22,849 bases of DNA from JBOHNM01 sp050730675 (GTDB lineage: Bacteria > Planctomycetota > Phycisphaerae > Phycisphaerales > UBA1924), in the NCBI GenBank assembly GCA_050730675.1, contig JBOHNM010000059.1, positions 1-22,849 of the forward strand. The letters are read 5' to 3'. Made by a program: the position numbers and the translations under genes. Positions 13,664 to 21,494 of this stretch are shown piece after piece; within the stretch, counting starts at the first letter, position 1; the number at the start of each line of letters is the position of its first letter. The notes under the pieces were generated by a model. That model was not told the DNA's origin and searched no databases. It saw only the letters and a program-made list of their open reading frames with translations.

Positions 13664-14584
13664 GTGCCCGCCGCTCCCGCCACCGTCACTGTCCACGCCT
13701 GCGCGAAGATCAACCTCGCGCTGTCGGTCGGCCCGCCGATGCCGCCCAAGGGGTACCACCCGATCGCGTCGTGGTTCGTGCCGATCGCGCTCGGAGATGA
13801 TCTCGAACTCACGGCGCTCGCACCCGGTGAGCCGAGCCGGTTTGTCATCGCATGGGCCGACGATGCCCCCAAACCCTCGCCCATCGACTGGCCGATCGAG
13901 AAGGATCTCACCGTCCGCGCCCACGCGCTGCTGCAGGAGCACGCCGGACGCGAACTCCCCACCGCGATGACGCTCCGCAAGCGCACGCCCGTCGGCGGCG
14001 GGCTCGGCGGCGGCTCCTCAGACGCCGCGGCGATGCTGCGTACGTGCAACGCGCTCTTCGACCTCAAACTCTCTCGCGATGAACTCGCCGAGATGAGCGC
14101 CAAGCTTGGTTCCGACATCGCTTTCTTCCTCGATGCCGATGACGACGGCACGATCCGCGAAGCGCCGCGGTCAGCGATCGTCACCGGCTTCGGCGAACGC
14201 ATCGAGCGCATCCCCCCCATCGCCGCCGAGGTGCTCCTGCTGATCCCGCCTTTCGGCTGCCCGACCGGCGCGGTCTATCAGTCGTACGACCGCTCACCGC
14301 GGCCGCTCGAGGAGCGCCGCGTGCGCCTGCTCGCGACCGAGGCCGCCAAACGCAAGACGGTCTCGTCCGGCGAACTCTTCAACGACCTCGCGGCCCCGGC
14401 CTGCATTGTCGCGCCGCGCCTGGGGGATGTCTACGTGCGACTGCGACGCGAGGTCTCCGTGCCGGTCCACGTCACGGGATCGGGGAGCACGATGTTCGCG
14501 CTCGACGCGAATGCCAGTGCGGAGGCCGCAATCCGGGCGGCGGCGCCCGAACTGGTCGTGGTGCGCACGAAGCTTGTGGCCTAG
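13664..14584 (+). CDS. ispE: 4-diphosphocytidyl-2-C-methyl-D-erythritol kinase
   Basis: A 306-residue GHMP kinase of the non-mevalonate (MEP) isoprenoid pathway, which phosphorylates CDP-methylerythritol with ATP in the cytoplasm. Visible motifs are the N-terminal AKINLAL with Lys15, the Gly/Ser ATP loop PVGGGLGGGSSDAA (109-122), the catalytic Asp151 in GSDIAFF (usually GSDVPFF), and the C-terminal GHMP motif TGSGSTMFAL (271-280). Length is slightly above the family's usual ~285. The start is a GTG without Shine-Dalgarno site, five bases after a -10-like TACCCT. It is divergent from the NIF3-like gene, and its TAG stop overlaps the stop of the convergent CorC-like gene at the palindrome CTAG. 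Presence of ispE indicates that the organism uses the MEP route. Confidence 0.93.
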   Translation: MPAAPATVTVHACAKINLALSVGPPMPPKGYHPIASWFVPIALGDDLELTALAPGEPSRFVIAWADDAPKPSPIDWPIEKDLTVRAHALLQEHAGRELPTAMTLRKRTPVGGGLGGGSSDAAAMLRTCNALFDLKLSRDELAEMSAKLGSDIAFFLDADDDGTIREAPRSAIVTGFGERIERIPPIAAEVLLLIPPFGCPTGAVYQSYDRSPRPLEERRVRLLATEAAKRKTVSSGELFNDLAAPACIVAPRLGDVYVRLRREVSVPVHVTGSGSTMFALDANASAEAAIRAAAPELVVVRTKLVA

Positions 14585-15909
14585 GCCCCCTGCCCACTCC
14601 CCGCCGCCACCGCCTCTTCCTCACGGACCCTGAGCCCCACCCGCAGCACACGGTTGGGCTTCGCCTCGATCACCGTAAACTCCATCCGCTCGTGCTGGAA
14701 CTTCTCGCCCTTGACGGGGATCCGCCCCAGCGTTGCGCCCACGAAACCGCCGACCGTGTCGTACTCCTCGCTGTCGGGAATCTGCACGCCCAGCGGCGTC
14801 AGCGCATCGTTCACATCCACCACGCGGGCCGCGGCGTCGATCTCCGCCGAGCGATCGGCAGGCTTCAGCACCACGTCGGGGTTCTCCGCCGCCGGCGCCT
14901 CGTACTCGTCCTTGATGTCGCCGAAGATTTCCTCGACGATGTCCTCGATCGTCACCAGCCCCGCGGTGCCGCCGTACTCGTCGGCCACCAGCGCGATGTG
15001 GACCTTCTTCTCCATCAACTCCTTGAGCAGCTCGCGCACCGTCTTGGTCTCGGGGATGAAGTACGCCGGGCGCAGGATGCTCTTGAGCTCGAAGGCCTTG
15101 CCCGTCGAGCCGCCGCCGAGCCAGTGCATCAGGTCCTTGAGGTAAAAAATCCCGATGATGTGGTCGAGCGACTCCTCGTACACGGGGATCCGCGAGTGGC
15201 CGAGCTGTTTGGTGATCCGCGTGATCTCGCCGAGGTTGTTGGTCAGCTCCATCGCCTCGATCTCGGTGCGCGGCGTCATGATCTTGCCGACCGTCAGGTC
15301 GCTGAACCGCACCACCGACTCGATCATTTCGCGCTCGTCCTCGTCGATGGCGCCGCGGGCCTTGCCCTCTTCGATCACCGACATGATCTCTTCCTGTACC
15401 TGCTCGGTGGCGTCCTTGCGCTCGGCGCCGGCGAGCCGCCGCACGATCTCGTCCGCCACCGCCCCCATCCAGCGGAACGGCGCCAGCACCCGCCAGAGCG
15501 CCCGCAGCGGCAGCACGCCCGCGAGGATCACCTTGGCCCCTGCGTGCGCCGCGATCGACATCGGCACCACCAGCAGCGCCAGCCACAGCACCACCGCCAC
15601 CACCGGCAGGGCCCACAGCGCGTCGAGCAGCAAGATCGATTCGCTCCCCCGCAGCGCGCTGCACCATGCCACCGCCGCCCCCACGAACAGTGAAATCAAC
15701 GGGGCCAGCAGCACGCCCACCACCCGCGCGTGCCCCCAGTAGTCATCCAGCACCCGCGACAACCGCGCCGAAAACTCCGGGTCGTTGCGGACAGACGCTC
15801 GATCCTCCACCGCGCCCCGCGGCACCGTCGTCAGCGCAAGGTACAGCGTCGCCAAGGCGCAGCACGTCGCCGCCGATATCAGCGCGATCCATGGGGCCCA
15901 AGCCATCAT
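14581..15909 (-). CDS. CorC/HlyC-type CBS-pair membrane protein
   Basis: A 442-residue protein of the HlyC/CorC (CNNM-related) family. The N-terminal ~150 residues have about three to four membrane segments (about 5-28, 62-85, 92-118), a divergent DUF21 region. A cytoplasmic pair of CBS domains follows: CBS1 about 205-265 (VGKIMTPRTEIEAM ... HSRIPVYEES) and CBS2 about 270-332 (KKVHIALVADEYGGTAGLVTIEDIVEEIFGDI, highly characteristic). Residues about 350-430 are the CorC_HlyC domain (YDTVGGFVGATLGRIPVKGE). Relatives take part in magnesium/cobalt transport or its regulation. Its ATG overlaps the ybeY TGA in an ATGA, so translation is probably coupled; ybeY next to this gene is a widely conserved arrangement (ybeY-ybeX in E. 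coli). ATG at 15906 is an equally possible start. Confidence 0.92.
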   Translation of the reverse strand: MMAWAPWIALISAATCCALATLYLALTTVPRGAVEDRASVRNDPEFSARLSRVLDDYWGHARVVGVLLAPLISLFVGAAVAWCSALRGSESILLLDALWALPVVAVVLWLALLVVPMSIAAHAGAKVILAGVLPLRALWRVLAPFRWMGAVADEIVRRLAGAERKDATEQVQEEIMSVIEEGKARGAIDEDEREMIESVVRFSDLTVGKIMTPRTEIEAMELTNNLGEITRITKQLGHSRIPVYEESLDHIIGIFYLKDLMHWLGGGSTGKAFELKSILRPAYFIPETKTVRELLKELMEKKVHIALVADEYGGTAGLVTIEDIVEEIFGDIKDEYEAPAAENPDVVLKPADRSAEIDAAARVVDVNDALTPLGVQIPDSEEYDTVGGFVGATLGRIPVKGEKFQHERMEFTVIEAKPNRVLRVGLRVREEEAVAAGSGQGA

Positions 15910-16424
15910 GCCGCGCCCCCTTCGGCGGCGCGAGCAAATGTCGCCCCGACACCGATGGCCGCGAGCACCCGGTCCTCTGCCGCATGCATCTTGGCGTAGT
16001 CCGCCTCGTCGTGGTCGTCATACCCCAGTCCGTGCAGCATGCCATGCACGATGTACAACAGCAACTCTCGCCGCGGCTCGTGCCCGCGGCTGGCCCCCTG
16101 CCGTTCCGCCTCGTCGAGGCAGACCAAGATGTCCAAGTCCAACTCGCCGGGGCCGTCGGACAGGTCAAACGTCAGGACATCCGTGGTCCCCGCCACTTTG
16201 GAATACCGCTCGTGGGCCGCGGCCATCTCCGAATCAGCCACCACCCGCACCCGAACTTCCCCGGCCGCCCCCAATTCACGCCCGGCGTGCTCGGCCGTCT
16301 CAAGCAGCCACCGCTGGTCCGCCGCTGTCACGCAACCCGTCGCATCCGATAGCGCTACCGCGACGGAACCCCCTTGGGCGTCCGCCGCGTTTGGTGCATG
16401 GTGATTGACATCCGAGCCGGCCAT
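15906..16424 (-). CDS. ybeY: Endoribonuclease YbeY (rRNA maturation factor)
   Basis: A 172-residue YbeY, a zinc-dependent single-strand RNase involved in 16S rRNA 3' end maturation and ribosome quality control. The core runs from SVAVALSDATGCV to the end, with GTTDVLTFDLSD (79-90) and the metal motif HGMLHGLGYDDHDEAD (127-142): His127 and His131 are clear, while the third ligand is His138, one residue later than in the usual HGxLHLxGYDH. The frame is open to GTG 16496, 18 bases after the lipid kinase stop, but the extra residues are poor in GC at wobble positions and lack family resemblance, so ATG 16424 is preferred (GAAGGGG lies 11 bases upstream). Overlaps the downstream CorC-like gene by ATGA. 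No phoH homologue is next to it, unlike in many bacteria. Confidence 0.88.
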   Translation of the reverse strand: MAGSDVNHHAPNAADAQGGSVAVALSDATGCVTAADQRWLLETAEHAGRELGAAGEVRVRVVADSEMAAAHERYSKVAGTTDVLTFDLSDGPGELDLDILVCLDEAERQGASRGHEPRRELLLYIVHGMLHGLGYDDHDEADYAKMHAAEDRVLAAIGVGATFARAAEGGAA

Positions 16425-16514
16425 GGCTTGTGCAGCCCCTTCCATCAATGGTACCGCCTGGGGATGACCCCGCAACCAACCCAACACCCTATCCACCGAA
16501 CACGCACCGAATAT

Positions 16515-17417
16515 TCACTGGTTTTCGGACGGCATCTGCACCACCCGCAGCACACCGGGGTCGCATCTGATTGTCAACGGTCTTCCCGGCGCCACCTCGC
16601 TCCGAACAACTTCTCCCTCCAATTGGGCGTGGGCAAGGCCTTCGGTCGGCTCCACCACCACCTCCCGCCCCTTGCTCAGAAATGCGCCCGCCGACGTCAA
16701 GTCCGCCCGCGTGCGGCAGCGGGCCGCCCACGCCAAAGTGTCGAATCGACCGCGAGCCGGGAGGAAGACCACATCCACCAGGCCGTCGGTCATGCTCGCA
16801 TCTCGGGCAGGATTGATGCCGACGGCGTACTGACGGCCGTTGGCCACAATCAGCACACCACGCTCGTTTCCGACCAGCTCTTTCCCATCGACTTCCACGC
16901 GTAGGCGCGGGATCGCCGGACTCAGCAATTCGGCCACGATCGGCCGGGCATAAACCAGGTGCCCGCCGCCGGCAGGACGGGCGGCCTCCAACCGGTGGAC
17001 TACCGATGCATCGGGGCCGAACGAGCACATCATCGAGAACGGGCTGGTCCAGCCATCGGCCGCCGTCACCCGACCCAAGTCCACGGCCACTGTCCGCATC
17101 TGACGCAGTGCCGCGGCGGCACGGATGGGGTCGCGGGTGTGACCGAACTCACGGGCGAAGAGGTTCTCATTGCCCGAGGGAATGTGGTAGATCGGCACGC
17201 TGGTGCGGCAGGCGGCATCCAGCGCGTGGAGCACGCTCCCATCGCCCCCAGCCACAAGCAGTGCCGCGGCACCAGCGAGCCGCTCGACCCAAGACGATCG
17301 CACGTCGGCGGCATCCAACTCGAAGCCCGCGCGAGCAAGGTGCTCGGCGAACGTCGCGGCCAGGCGCGGGCCGCGGCGAGAACCAGAGCGCGGGTTGGAA
17401 AGCAGCAGCAGGCGCAC
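16515..17417 (-). CDS. Diacylglycerol/lipid kinase family protein (YegS/LCB5-like)
   Basis: A 300-residue lipid kinase-like protein of the DAGK catalytic family. It starts RLLLLSNPRSGSRRG, the usual N-terminus; then ATP-binding GGDGSVLHAL (57-66), PSGNENLFAREFG (80-92), and NPARDASMTDGLVDVVFLP (202-220), typical of YegS/DgkB relatives. Near the end QLEGEVV (265-271) takes the place of the usual DGE motif. Such enzymes phosphorylate diacylglycerol or related lipids; the substrate here is unknown. The frame extends to 17516, but ATG 17453 would overlap the upp start, so GTG 17417 is preferred: the homology begins there and a -10-like TACGCT lies 11 bases upstream. It is followed by ybeY, probably in one transcript, and is divergent from upp. 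Confidence 0.85.
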   Translation of the reverse strand: MRLLLLSNPRSGSRRGPRLAATFAEHLARAGFELDAADVRSSWVERLAGAAALLVAGGDGSVLHALDAACRTSVPIYHIPSGNENLFAREFGHTRDPIRAAAALRQMRTVAVDLGRVTAADGWTSPFSMMCSFGPDASVVHRLEAARPAGGGHLVYARPIVAELLSPAIPRLRVEVDGKELVGNERGVLIVANGRQYAVGINPARDASMTDGLVDVVFLPARGRFDTLAWAARCRTRADLTSAGAFLSKGREVVVEPTEGLAHAQLEGEVVRSEVAPGRPLTIRCDPGVLRVVQMPSENQ

Positions 17418-17428
17418 GGTGGGCCGGG

Positions 17429-17434
17429 AGCGTA
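17429..17434 (-). promoter_or_regulatory. -10 element of the lipid kinase gene
   Basis: On the minus strand TACGCT lies 11 bases before the GTG at 17417, giving a leader of only a few bases. It sits back to back with the upp -10 (17440-17445), five bases away. Confidence 0.38.
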
Positions 17435-17439
17435 GTGAG

Positions 17440-17445
17440 TAAGCT
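17440..17445 (+). promoter_or_regulatory. TANNNT -10 element, leaderless start of upp
   Basis: TAAGCT ends six bases before the ATG at 17452. The intervening GGGGGC is purine-rich but too close to act as a normal Shine-Dalgarno site. With the opposite TACGCT it forms an imperfect palindrome, 17429-17445. Confidence 0.42.
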
Positions 17446-17451
17446 GGGGGC

Positions 17452-18099
17452 ATGCCCGTGCCCCACCCCGACCACCCGAACCTTGTGGTCTTTGACCACC
17501 CGTTGATCCAGCACAAACTGCGATGGATCCGCGACCAATCCGTGAGCCACCGGCCGTTCCGGGCGCTGCTCTACCAGATCGCCGGGCTGATGGTGTACGA
17601 GGTGACGCGCGCATTCCCGACGCAGCCAGTGCAAGTGCGCACGCCGCTGGAGACGACGACGGCCCACCAGCTCGCGGGCGTGATCACCGTGGTGCCGATC
17701 CTGCGGAGCGGATTGGGGATGGCCGAGGGGATTCTCGAGATGATGCCCGAGGCACGCGTGGGTCACCTCGGCCTCGCCCGCGACGAGCACACACTGGAGC
17801 CGATCACCTACCTCAAGCGCCTGCCCAAGGACCTCGGCGGCGGGCCGATCGTGCTCGTCGATCCGATGCTCGCCACCGGCGGCTCGGCATGCCAGGCGAT
17901 CTCGCTGCTGCGCGCCGAGGGCGCCTCGGACATCCGCATGATCTGTCTCGTCGCCTCGCCCGAGGGCGTGCGGAGGCTGGCCCGCGAGCACCGCGAAGTG
18001 CCGATCTACACCGCCGCGCTGGACCGCCAACTGGACGCACGCGGATTCATCGTGCCGGGGCTGGGCGATGCGGGTGACCGGATGTACGGGACGAACTGA
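17452..18099 (+). CDS. upp: Uracil phosphoribosyltransferase
   Basis: A 215-residue enzyme that makes UMP from uracil and PRPP in pyrimidine salvage, in the cytoplasm. Clear motifs are DHPLIQHKL near the start (15-23), PILRSGLGM (82-90), the PRPP loop VDPMLATGGSA (136-146), and the uracil-binding C-terminus ALDRQLDARGF with GLGDAGDRMYGTN at the end. Length equals the family norm (~209). ATG 17452 is fixed by the conserved N-terminus. The divergent lipid kinase starts only 34 bases away, so their promoters overlap. The next gene has its own -10-like element. Confidence 0.96.
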   Translation: MPVPHPDHPNLVVFDHPLIQHKLRWIRDQSVSHRPFRALLYQIAGLMVYEVTRAFPTQPVQVRTPLETTTAHQLAGVITVVPILRSGLGMAEGILEMMPEARVGHLGLARDEHTLEPITYLKRLPKDLGGGPIVLVDPMLATGGSACQAISLLRAEGASDIRMICLVASPEGVRRLAREHREVPIYTAALDRQLDARGFIVPGLGDAGDRMYGTN

Positions 18100-18128
18100 C
18101 ACAAGCACGCGCCGCACCACGGTTCGGG

Positions 18129-18134
18129 TATCCT
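18129..18134 (+). promoter_or_regulatory. TANNNT -10 element before the four-helix membrane protein
   Basis: TATCCT ends seven bases before the ATG at 18142, in the 42-base gap after upp. It would give a leaderless or nearly leaderless transcript. Confidence 0.38.
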
Positions 18135-18141
18135 CGGGGGC

Positions 18142-18819
18142 ATGGACCCGATCGATTTCAACCCGTCCGGTGGCGCAAACCAGCCTCCCCTCACTGCTCA
18201 CTACCCCGGCGGGCTCGTGCAACAGCCGAGCGCGTGGCCGAAGGTCGTCGGCATCATCGGCATTGTGGTGTCGTCGATGGGCTTGCTCACCAATGTCTGC
18301 GGCGGGATCTACTACCTCGTGCAGGGCAAGTTCACGTCCATGATGCCCCAACCGCCCGGAGGTTCGCCGGGCGCGGAGATGAATCAGGCGATCCTGGACG
18401 CCACTGCCAAGTACACACCGGTGAATGTCGCCATCGCGGCCGTTGGCTCGCTCGTCGCCGCGGCATGTCTGTACGGCTCAATCCTCACGTTGCGGCGTTC
18501 GCCCGCGTGCATGATGATGCGCTGGTGGGCCATCGCGGCCGTCATTTTCATTATCGGGGCGACGATCGTGCAGGCGATCGAGCAATCGGAAATGATGGGC
18601 GTGATGGCCGCCGAGATGACCAAGGCGAGCGCTGCGGGCACGGCGCCCGGAATGGCGGGCGCGATGAACGCCATGTCCGGCGTCGCCATCGTGATCTCGG
18701 CGCTGTACGGGATCGCTCGGCTGGTGTGGCCGACATTCGTGCTCGTTTGGTTCTGCCGGCCCAAAGTCCGCGATGAAATCGAGTCCTGGCGCGTCCCAGC
18801 AAGCGGGTCGGCGATGTGA
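18142..18819 (+). CDS. Hypothetical four-helix membrane protein
   Basis: A 225-residue integral membrane protein of unknown function. A Pro/Gly-rich cytoplasmic-type head (1-32) is followed by four hydrophobic segments at about 34-60, 93-118, 126-146 and 177-205. The loop after helix 1 (MMPQPPGGSPGAEMNQ) and the one between helices 3 and 4 (EQSEMMGVMAAEMTKASAAG) are Met-, Ala- and Gly-rich. I recognise no family. It precedes the zinc-ribbon polytopic protein by 44 bases on the same strand; both are multi-helix membrane proteins and could be co-transcribed. The start at 18142 agrees with the -10-like TATCCT seven bases upstream. Confidence 0.72.
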   Translation: MDPIDFNPSGGANQPPLTAHYPGGLVQQPSAWPKVVGIIGIVVSSMGLLTNVCGGIYYLVQGKFTSMMPQPPGGSPGAEMNQAILDATAKYTPVNVAIAAVGSLVAAACLYGSILTLRRSPACMMMRWWAIAAVIFIIGATIVQAIEQSEMMGVMAAEMTKASAAGTAPGMAGAMNAMSGVAIVISALYGIARLVWPTFVLVWFCRPKVRDEIESWRVPASGSAM

Positions 18820-18863
18820 TCGGCGTGCGGCAATCCGCCCCAACGGCAATCAACTGACTCATC

Positions 18864-20426
18864 ATGAACTGCAAGACCTGTAACTATGCCCTGTGGAACC
18901 TGCCGTCGCGGGCGTGCCCCGAGTGCGGTTCGGCGTTCAAGCCATCGGACTTTGAGTTCCGCACCAGCGCCGTGAAGTTCTGCTGCCCGCACTGCATGCA
19001 GTCGTACTACGGCACGGGCATCAACGGCCACCTGGTCCCGCGCGCGTTCAACTGCGTCAAGTGCGGGCAGGCCGTGGACATGGACGAGATGATCGTGCTC
19101 CCCACCGATGGCGTGGACGAGCGCGACACCCAGCCCAACCGCGTCAACTGGCCCGACCGGCACACCTGCGGGTTCTGGAAGTCGTACTTTGTGACGCTCG
19201 GCCGATCGATGGGCACGCCCCAGCGCTGCATGGAGGCCGCCCCGCCGACGAGTTCACTCGCCTCGGCGTGGTGGTTCTCGATGTTCACCGACCTGCTGAT
19301 CCTGATCATCGGCTACGGCGCGTGGGCCTTGTTCATCGGTCTCATGGCCTTCTCGGCCGGCGGCGGCGGGCGCGGCGGCGGCGCAGGAGCAATTGGCTTT
19401 GTCTTTGGCTGCGCCGGTGCGATGATCGGCGGCGTGCTCCTGCTCGGCCAGGTCTGGACGCTGCTGCACGGAGCGACGGCGCACGCGGTGCTCGCCGTGT
19501 CCGGCCCGAGCGAACACGGCATGGGGCGCACCATGCAGGCGGCGTGGTACGCCGCGGGCCCGCGGATCATCTGCGCCATCCCCTGCGTCTCGTTCTACCT
19601 CATCCCCGTTGGCTGGGTGTGGAGCGGGGTCAGCCTGATCCTGATGCTTATCAAGGCGCAGAAGGTCAGTGTGCTCCGCGCCATTATCGCCGGGGCCCTG
19701 CTCCCGGTACTCTCGTTCCTGGCGATCGGCGGGTTCTTCGCGTGGACCATCGTCATGGCCAATTCGGCCACCCCCGGCGGGCCGTGGGGCATGCCGGCAC
19801 CCACCGCGCCGATCACCGGGCCCAGCGGCGGCGCGGCATCGCCCGCCGACGGCAACAAGCTCACCGCGGTCCTGGGTGCGGTGCAGGCCAGGATGCAGAC
19901 ACCCAACTTCCGCCATGCCCTGGAGCTGCTCGGCGACAACCAGATCATGTCCTACGACCTGGTCCTGCCCAGCGGGCAGGTGCAGACCCCCAGCGGTTTC
20001 CGTATCGGAACGACGACCCTCGACCAGTTCCCCTTCAAGCGGCCGAGCGAGCGCAAGCAGATCATCGACAACATCGTCGGCTCGTGGCCGACCGGCGCGG
20101 CCTGCTACACGCTGGGCGATTTCGTCTTTGCCCACACGGGTGTGGATATCAGCACCGCCGATCCCGGCGTGTGGCTGGTGATCAGCGAGCCGATCGGCGG
20201 GTGGCCGTCGATGGGCGCCGCCACCGGCTCGGTCTGGGTGCGGATGGTCGGCAAGGCCGACGGCAGTGTCGACGTGATCCCCGTGGCGAATTTCGCCGCC
20301 AAACTCACCGAGCAGAACGCGCTGCGGAGCGCCGGCGGGTTGCCCCAGCTCCCCACCTCGACTTTCACGTCCCCTGCGCCCGGGACACCGGCCCCGACCC
20401 CCATGCAGATCGACGACGGCTTCTGA
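18864..20426 (+). CDS. Polytopic membrane protein with N-terminal double zinc ribbon
   Basis: A 520-residue hypothetical protein. Residues 3-21 hold CKTCNYAL ... CPECG (Cys3, 6, 18, 21), the same ribbon as in the small protein at 3893. A second cluster has Cys41-x2-Cys44 and Cys64-x2-Cys67. Residues about 135-300 have roughly five membrane segments with a Gly-rich linker (GGGGRGGGAGA), in the style of YIP1-like proteins. The C-terminal ~200 residues are soluble, with no recognised domain, and end in a Pro/Thr-rich tail. Function is not known. It lies 44 bases after the four-helix protein gene. ATG 18864 is fixed by the ribbon; no clear Shine-Dalgarno or -10 is near, consistent with read-through from the gene before. 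Confidence 0.78.
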   Translation: MNCKTCNYALWNLPSRACPECGSAFKPSDFEFRTSAVKFCCPHCMQSYYGTGINGHLVPRAFNCVKCGQAVDMDEMIVLPTDGVDERDTQPNRVNWPDRHTCGFWKSYFVTLGRSMGTPQRCMEAAPPTSSLASAWWFSMFTDLLILIIGYGAWALFIGLMAFSAGGGGRGGGAGAIGFVFGCAGAMIGGVLLLGQVWTLLHGATAHAVLAVSGPSEHGMGRTMQAAWYAAGPRIICAIPCVSFYLIPVGWVWSGVSLILMLIKAQKVSVLRAIIAGALLPVLSFLAIGGFFAWTIVMANSATPGGPWGMPAPTAPITGPSGGAASPADGNKLTAVLGAVQARMQTPNFRHALELLGDNQIMSYDLVLPSGQVQTPSGFRIGTTTLDQFPFKRPSERKQIIDNIVGSWPTGAACYTLGDFVFAHTGVDISTADPGVWLVISEPIGGWPSMGAATGSVWVRMVGKADGSVDVIPVANFAAKLTEQNALRSAGGLPQLPTSTFTSPAPGTPAPTPMQIDDGF

Positions 20427-20490
20427 TCCTGCGTGAAGATCTGTGTGATTCCGCCTGGTTCGCTAGACGTTCAGTGGCCGGATAACCGAC

Positions 20491-20496
20491 TACGCT
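20491..20496 (+). promoter_or_regulatory. TACGCT -10 element, leaderless start of ROK kinase gene
   Basis: TACGCT ends five bases before the ATG at 20502, with GGGCT between. The same hexamer recurs before argB and the M28 peptidase gene. Confidence 0.42.
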
Positions 20497-20501
20497 GGGC
20501 T

Positions 20502-21470
20502 ATGGCCATCATCCGACCCGTCATCGGTATCGACCTCGGCGGCACCAACATGCAGATCGGCGTCGTCGCCGGTGACGACCGCGTGGTCGGGCGCGCCAAG
20601 AAGAAGACCAAGGCCGCCGAGGGCGCCAAGGCCGTCATCGACCGCATGGTCGAAGGGATCCACGACGCGTGCAAGGAAGCGGGGATCTCCCCGCGATCGC
20701 TGATGGCGATCGGCATCGGCGCCGCCGGCGCGATCGACCCGCACACCGGTACCGTCGTCGAAGCACCGAACCTCCGCTGGACCAACGTTCCCCTCGCCAA
20801 GACGCTCTCGGCCAAGCTCGGCAAGCCCGTTGTTGTTGACAATGACGTGCGTGCCGCGGCCGTCGGCGAGCACCGCCTCGGCGCCGGGCGCGGCGCCAGC
20901 GAGATGCTCGCGGTCTGGATCGGCACGGGGATCGGCGGCGGGCTGATCCTGCGCAACCACCTCTACCACGGGTTCACCAACACCGCCGGTGAGGTCGGAC
21001 ACATGACGCTGTTCCCCCACCTGCCGCCGGGGACCACCAGCGTCGAGAACAACTGCTCGCGCTCGGCGGTGGTCGCCCGCATCCTCGGGCTGATCAACAC
21101 CAACCACAAGTCGATCGTTCTAAAGCTCGCGGGCAACGACCCGACGGCGGTCAAGGCCGGGATCGTCGCCGAGGCATACATCAAGAACGACCGCGTCACG
21201 CGGCGCGTGGTGGACGATGCGGCCCGCAACCTCGGCATCGCCGCCGCCAACATGGTCACGGCCCTGGGCCTGCAGCGCATCGTCGTCGGCGGCGGCCTGA
21301 CCGAGGCGATGGGCGAGACGCTGGTGGGCATGGTTCGCGAGTCGGTCCGCAACCACGCCTACCCGACGGTCGCCAAACGCGTCGAAGTCGTAATGACCAG
21401 GCTCCAGGCCGATGCGGGGCTTCTCGGGGCCGCGGTGCTCGCCCGGGAGCACAAGCTTCGCAAGGCCTGA
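20502..21470 (+). CDS. ROK-family sugar kinase lacking the zinc motif
   Basis: A 322-residue ROK protein, probably a glucokinase or related sugar kinase. The ATP motif is IGIDLGGTN (8-16), the catalytic base Asp115 lies in DNDVRAAAVGE, WIGTGIGGGL is at 139-148 and the sugar-binding GEVGHM is at 163-168. In most ROK kinases GHM is followed by the zinc site CxCGxxGCxE; here the region reads PPGTTSVENNCSRSAVV (175-191), with one Cys left (Cys185) and the other Cys and Glu residues lost. So it is either a zinc-free kinase or one with altered specificity. The frame opens at 20433, but ATG 20502 is where ROK homology begins and TACGCT lies five bases before it. argB follows after 24 bases. Confidence 0.88.
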   Translation: MAIIRPVIGIDLGGTNMQIGVVAGDDRVVGRAKKKTKAAEGAKAVIDRMVEGIHDACKEAGISPRSLMAIGIGAAGAIDPHTGTVVEAPNLRWTNVPLAKTLSAKLGKPVVVDNDVRAAAVGEHRLGAGRGASEMLAVWIGTGIGGGLILRNHLYHGFTNTAGEVGHMTLFPHLPPGTTSVENNCSRSAVVARILGLINTNHKSIVLKLAGNDPTAVKAGIVAEAYIKNDRVTRRVVDDAARNLGIAAANMVTALGLQRIVVGGGLTEAMGETLVGMVRESVRNHAYPTVAKRVEVVMTRLQADAGLLGAAVLAREHKLRKA

Positions 21471-21481
21471 TCGTCGGGGCG

Positions 21482-21487
21482 TACGCT
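21482..21487 (+). promoter_or_regulatory. TACGCT -10 element, leaderless start of argB
   Basis: TACGCT ends seven bases before the ATG at 21495. A GTG at 21489 is only one base away from the hexamer, so ATG 21495 is the start that fits. It lies within the 24-base gap after the ROK gene. Confidence 0.42.
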
Positions 21488-21494
21488 CGTGGCG

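Noticed and set aside
14692..15693. Plus-strand open frame of 333 residues
   Set aside because: Antisense to the CorC-like gene, which has clear CBS domains; the His/Arg-rich product matches nothing.
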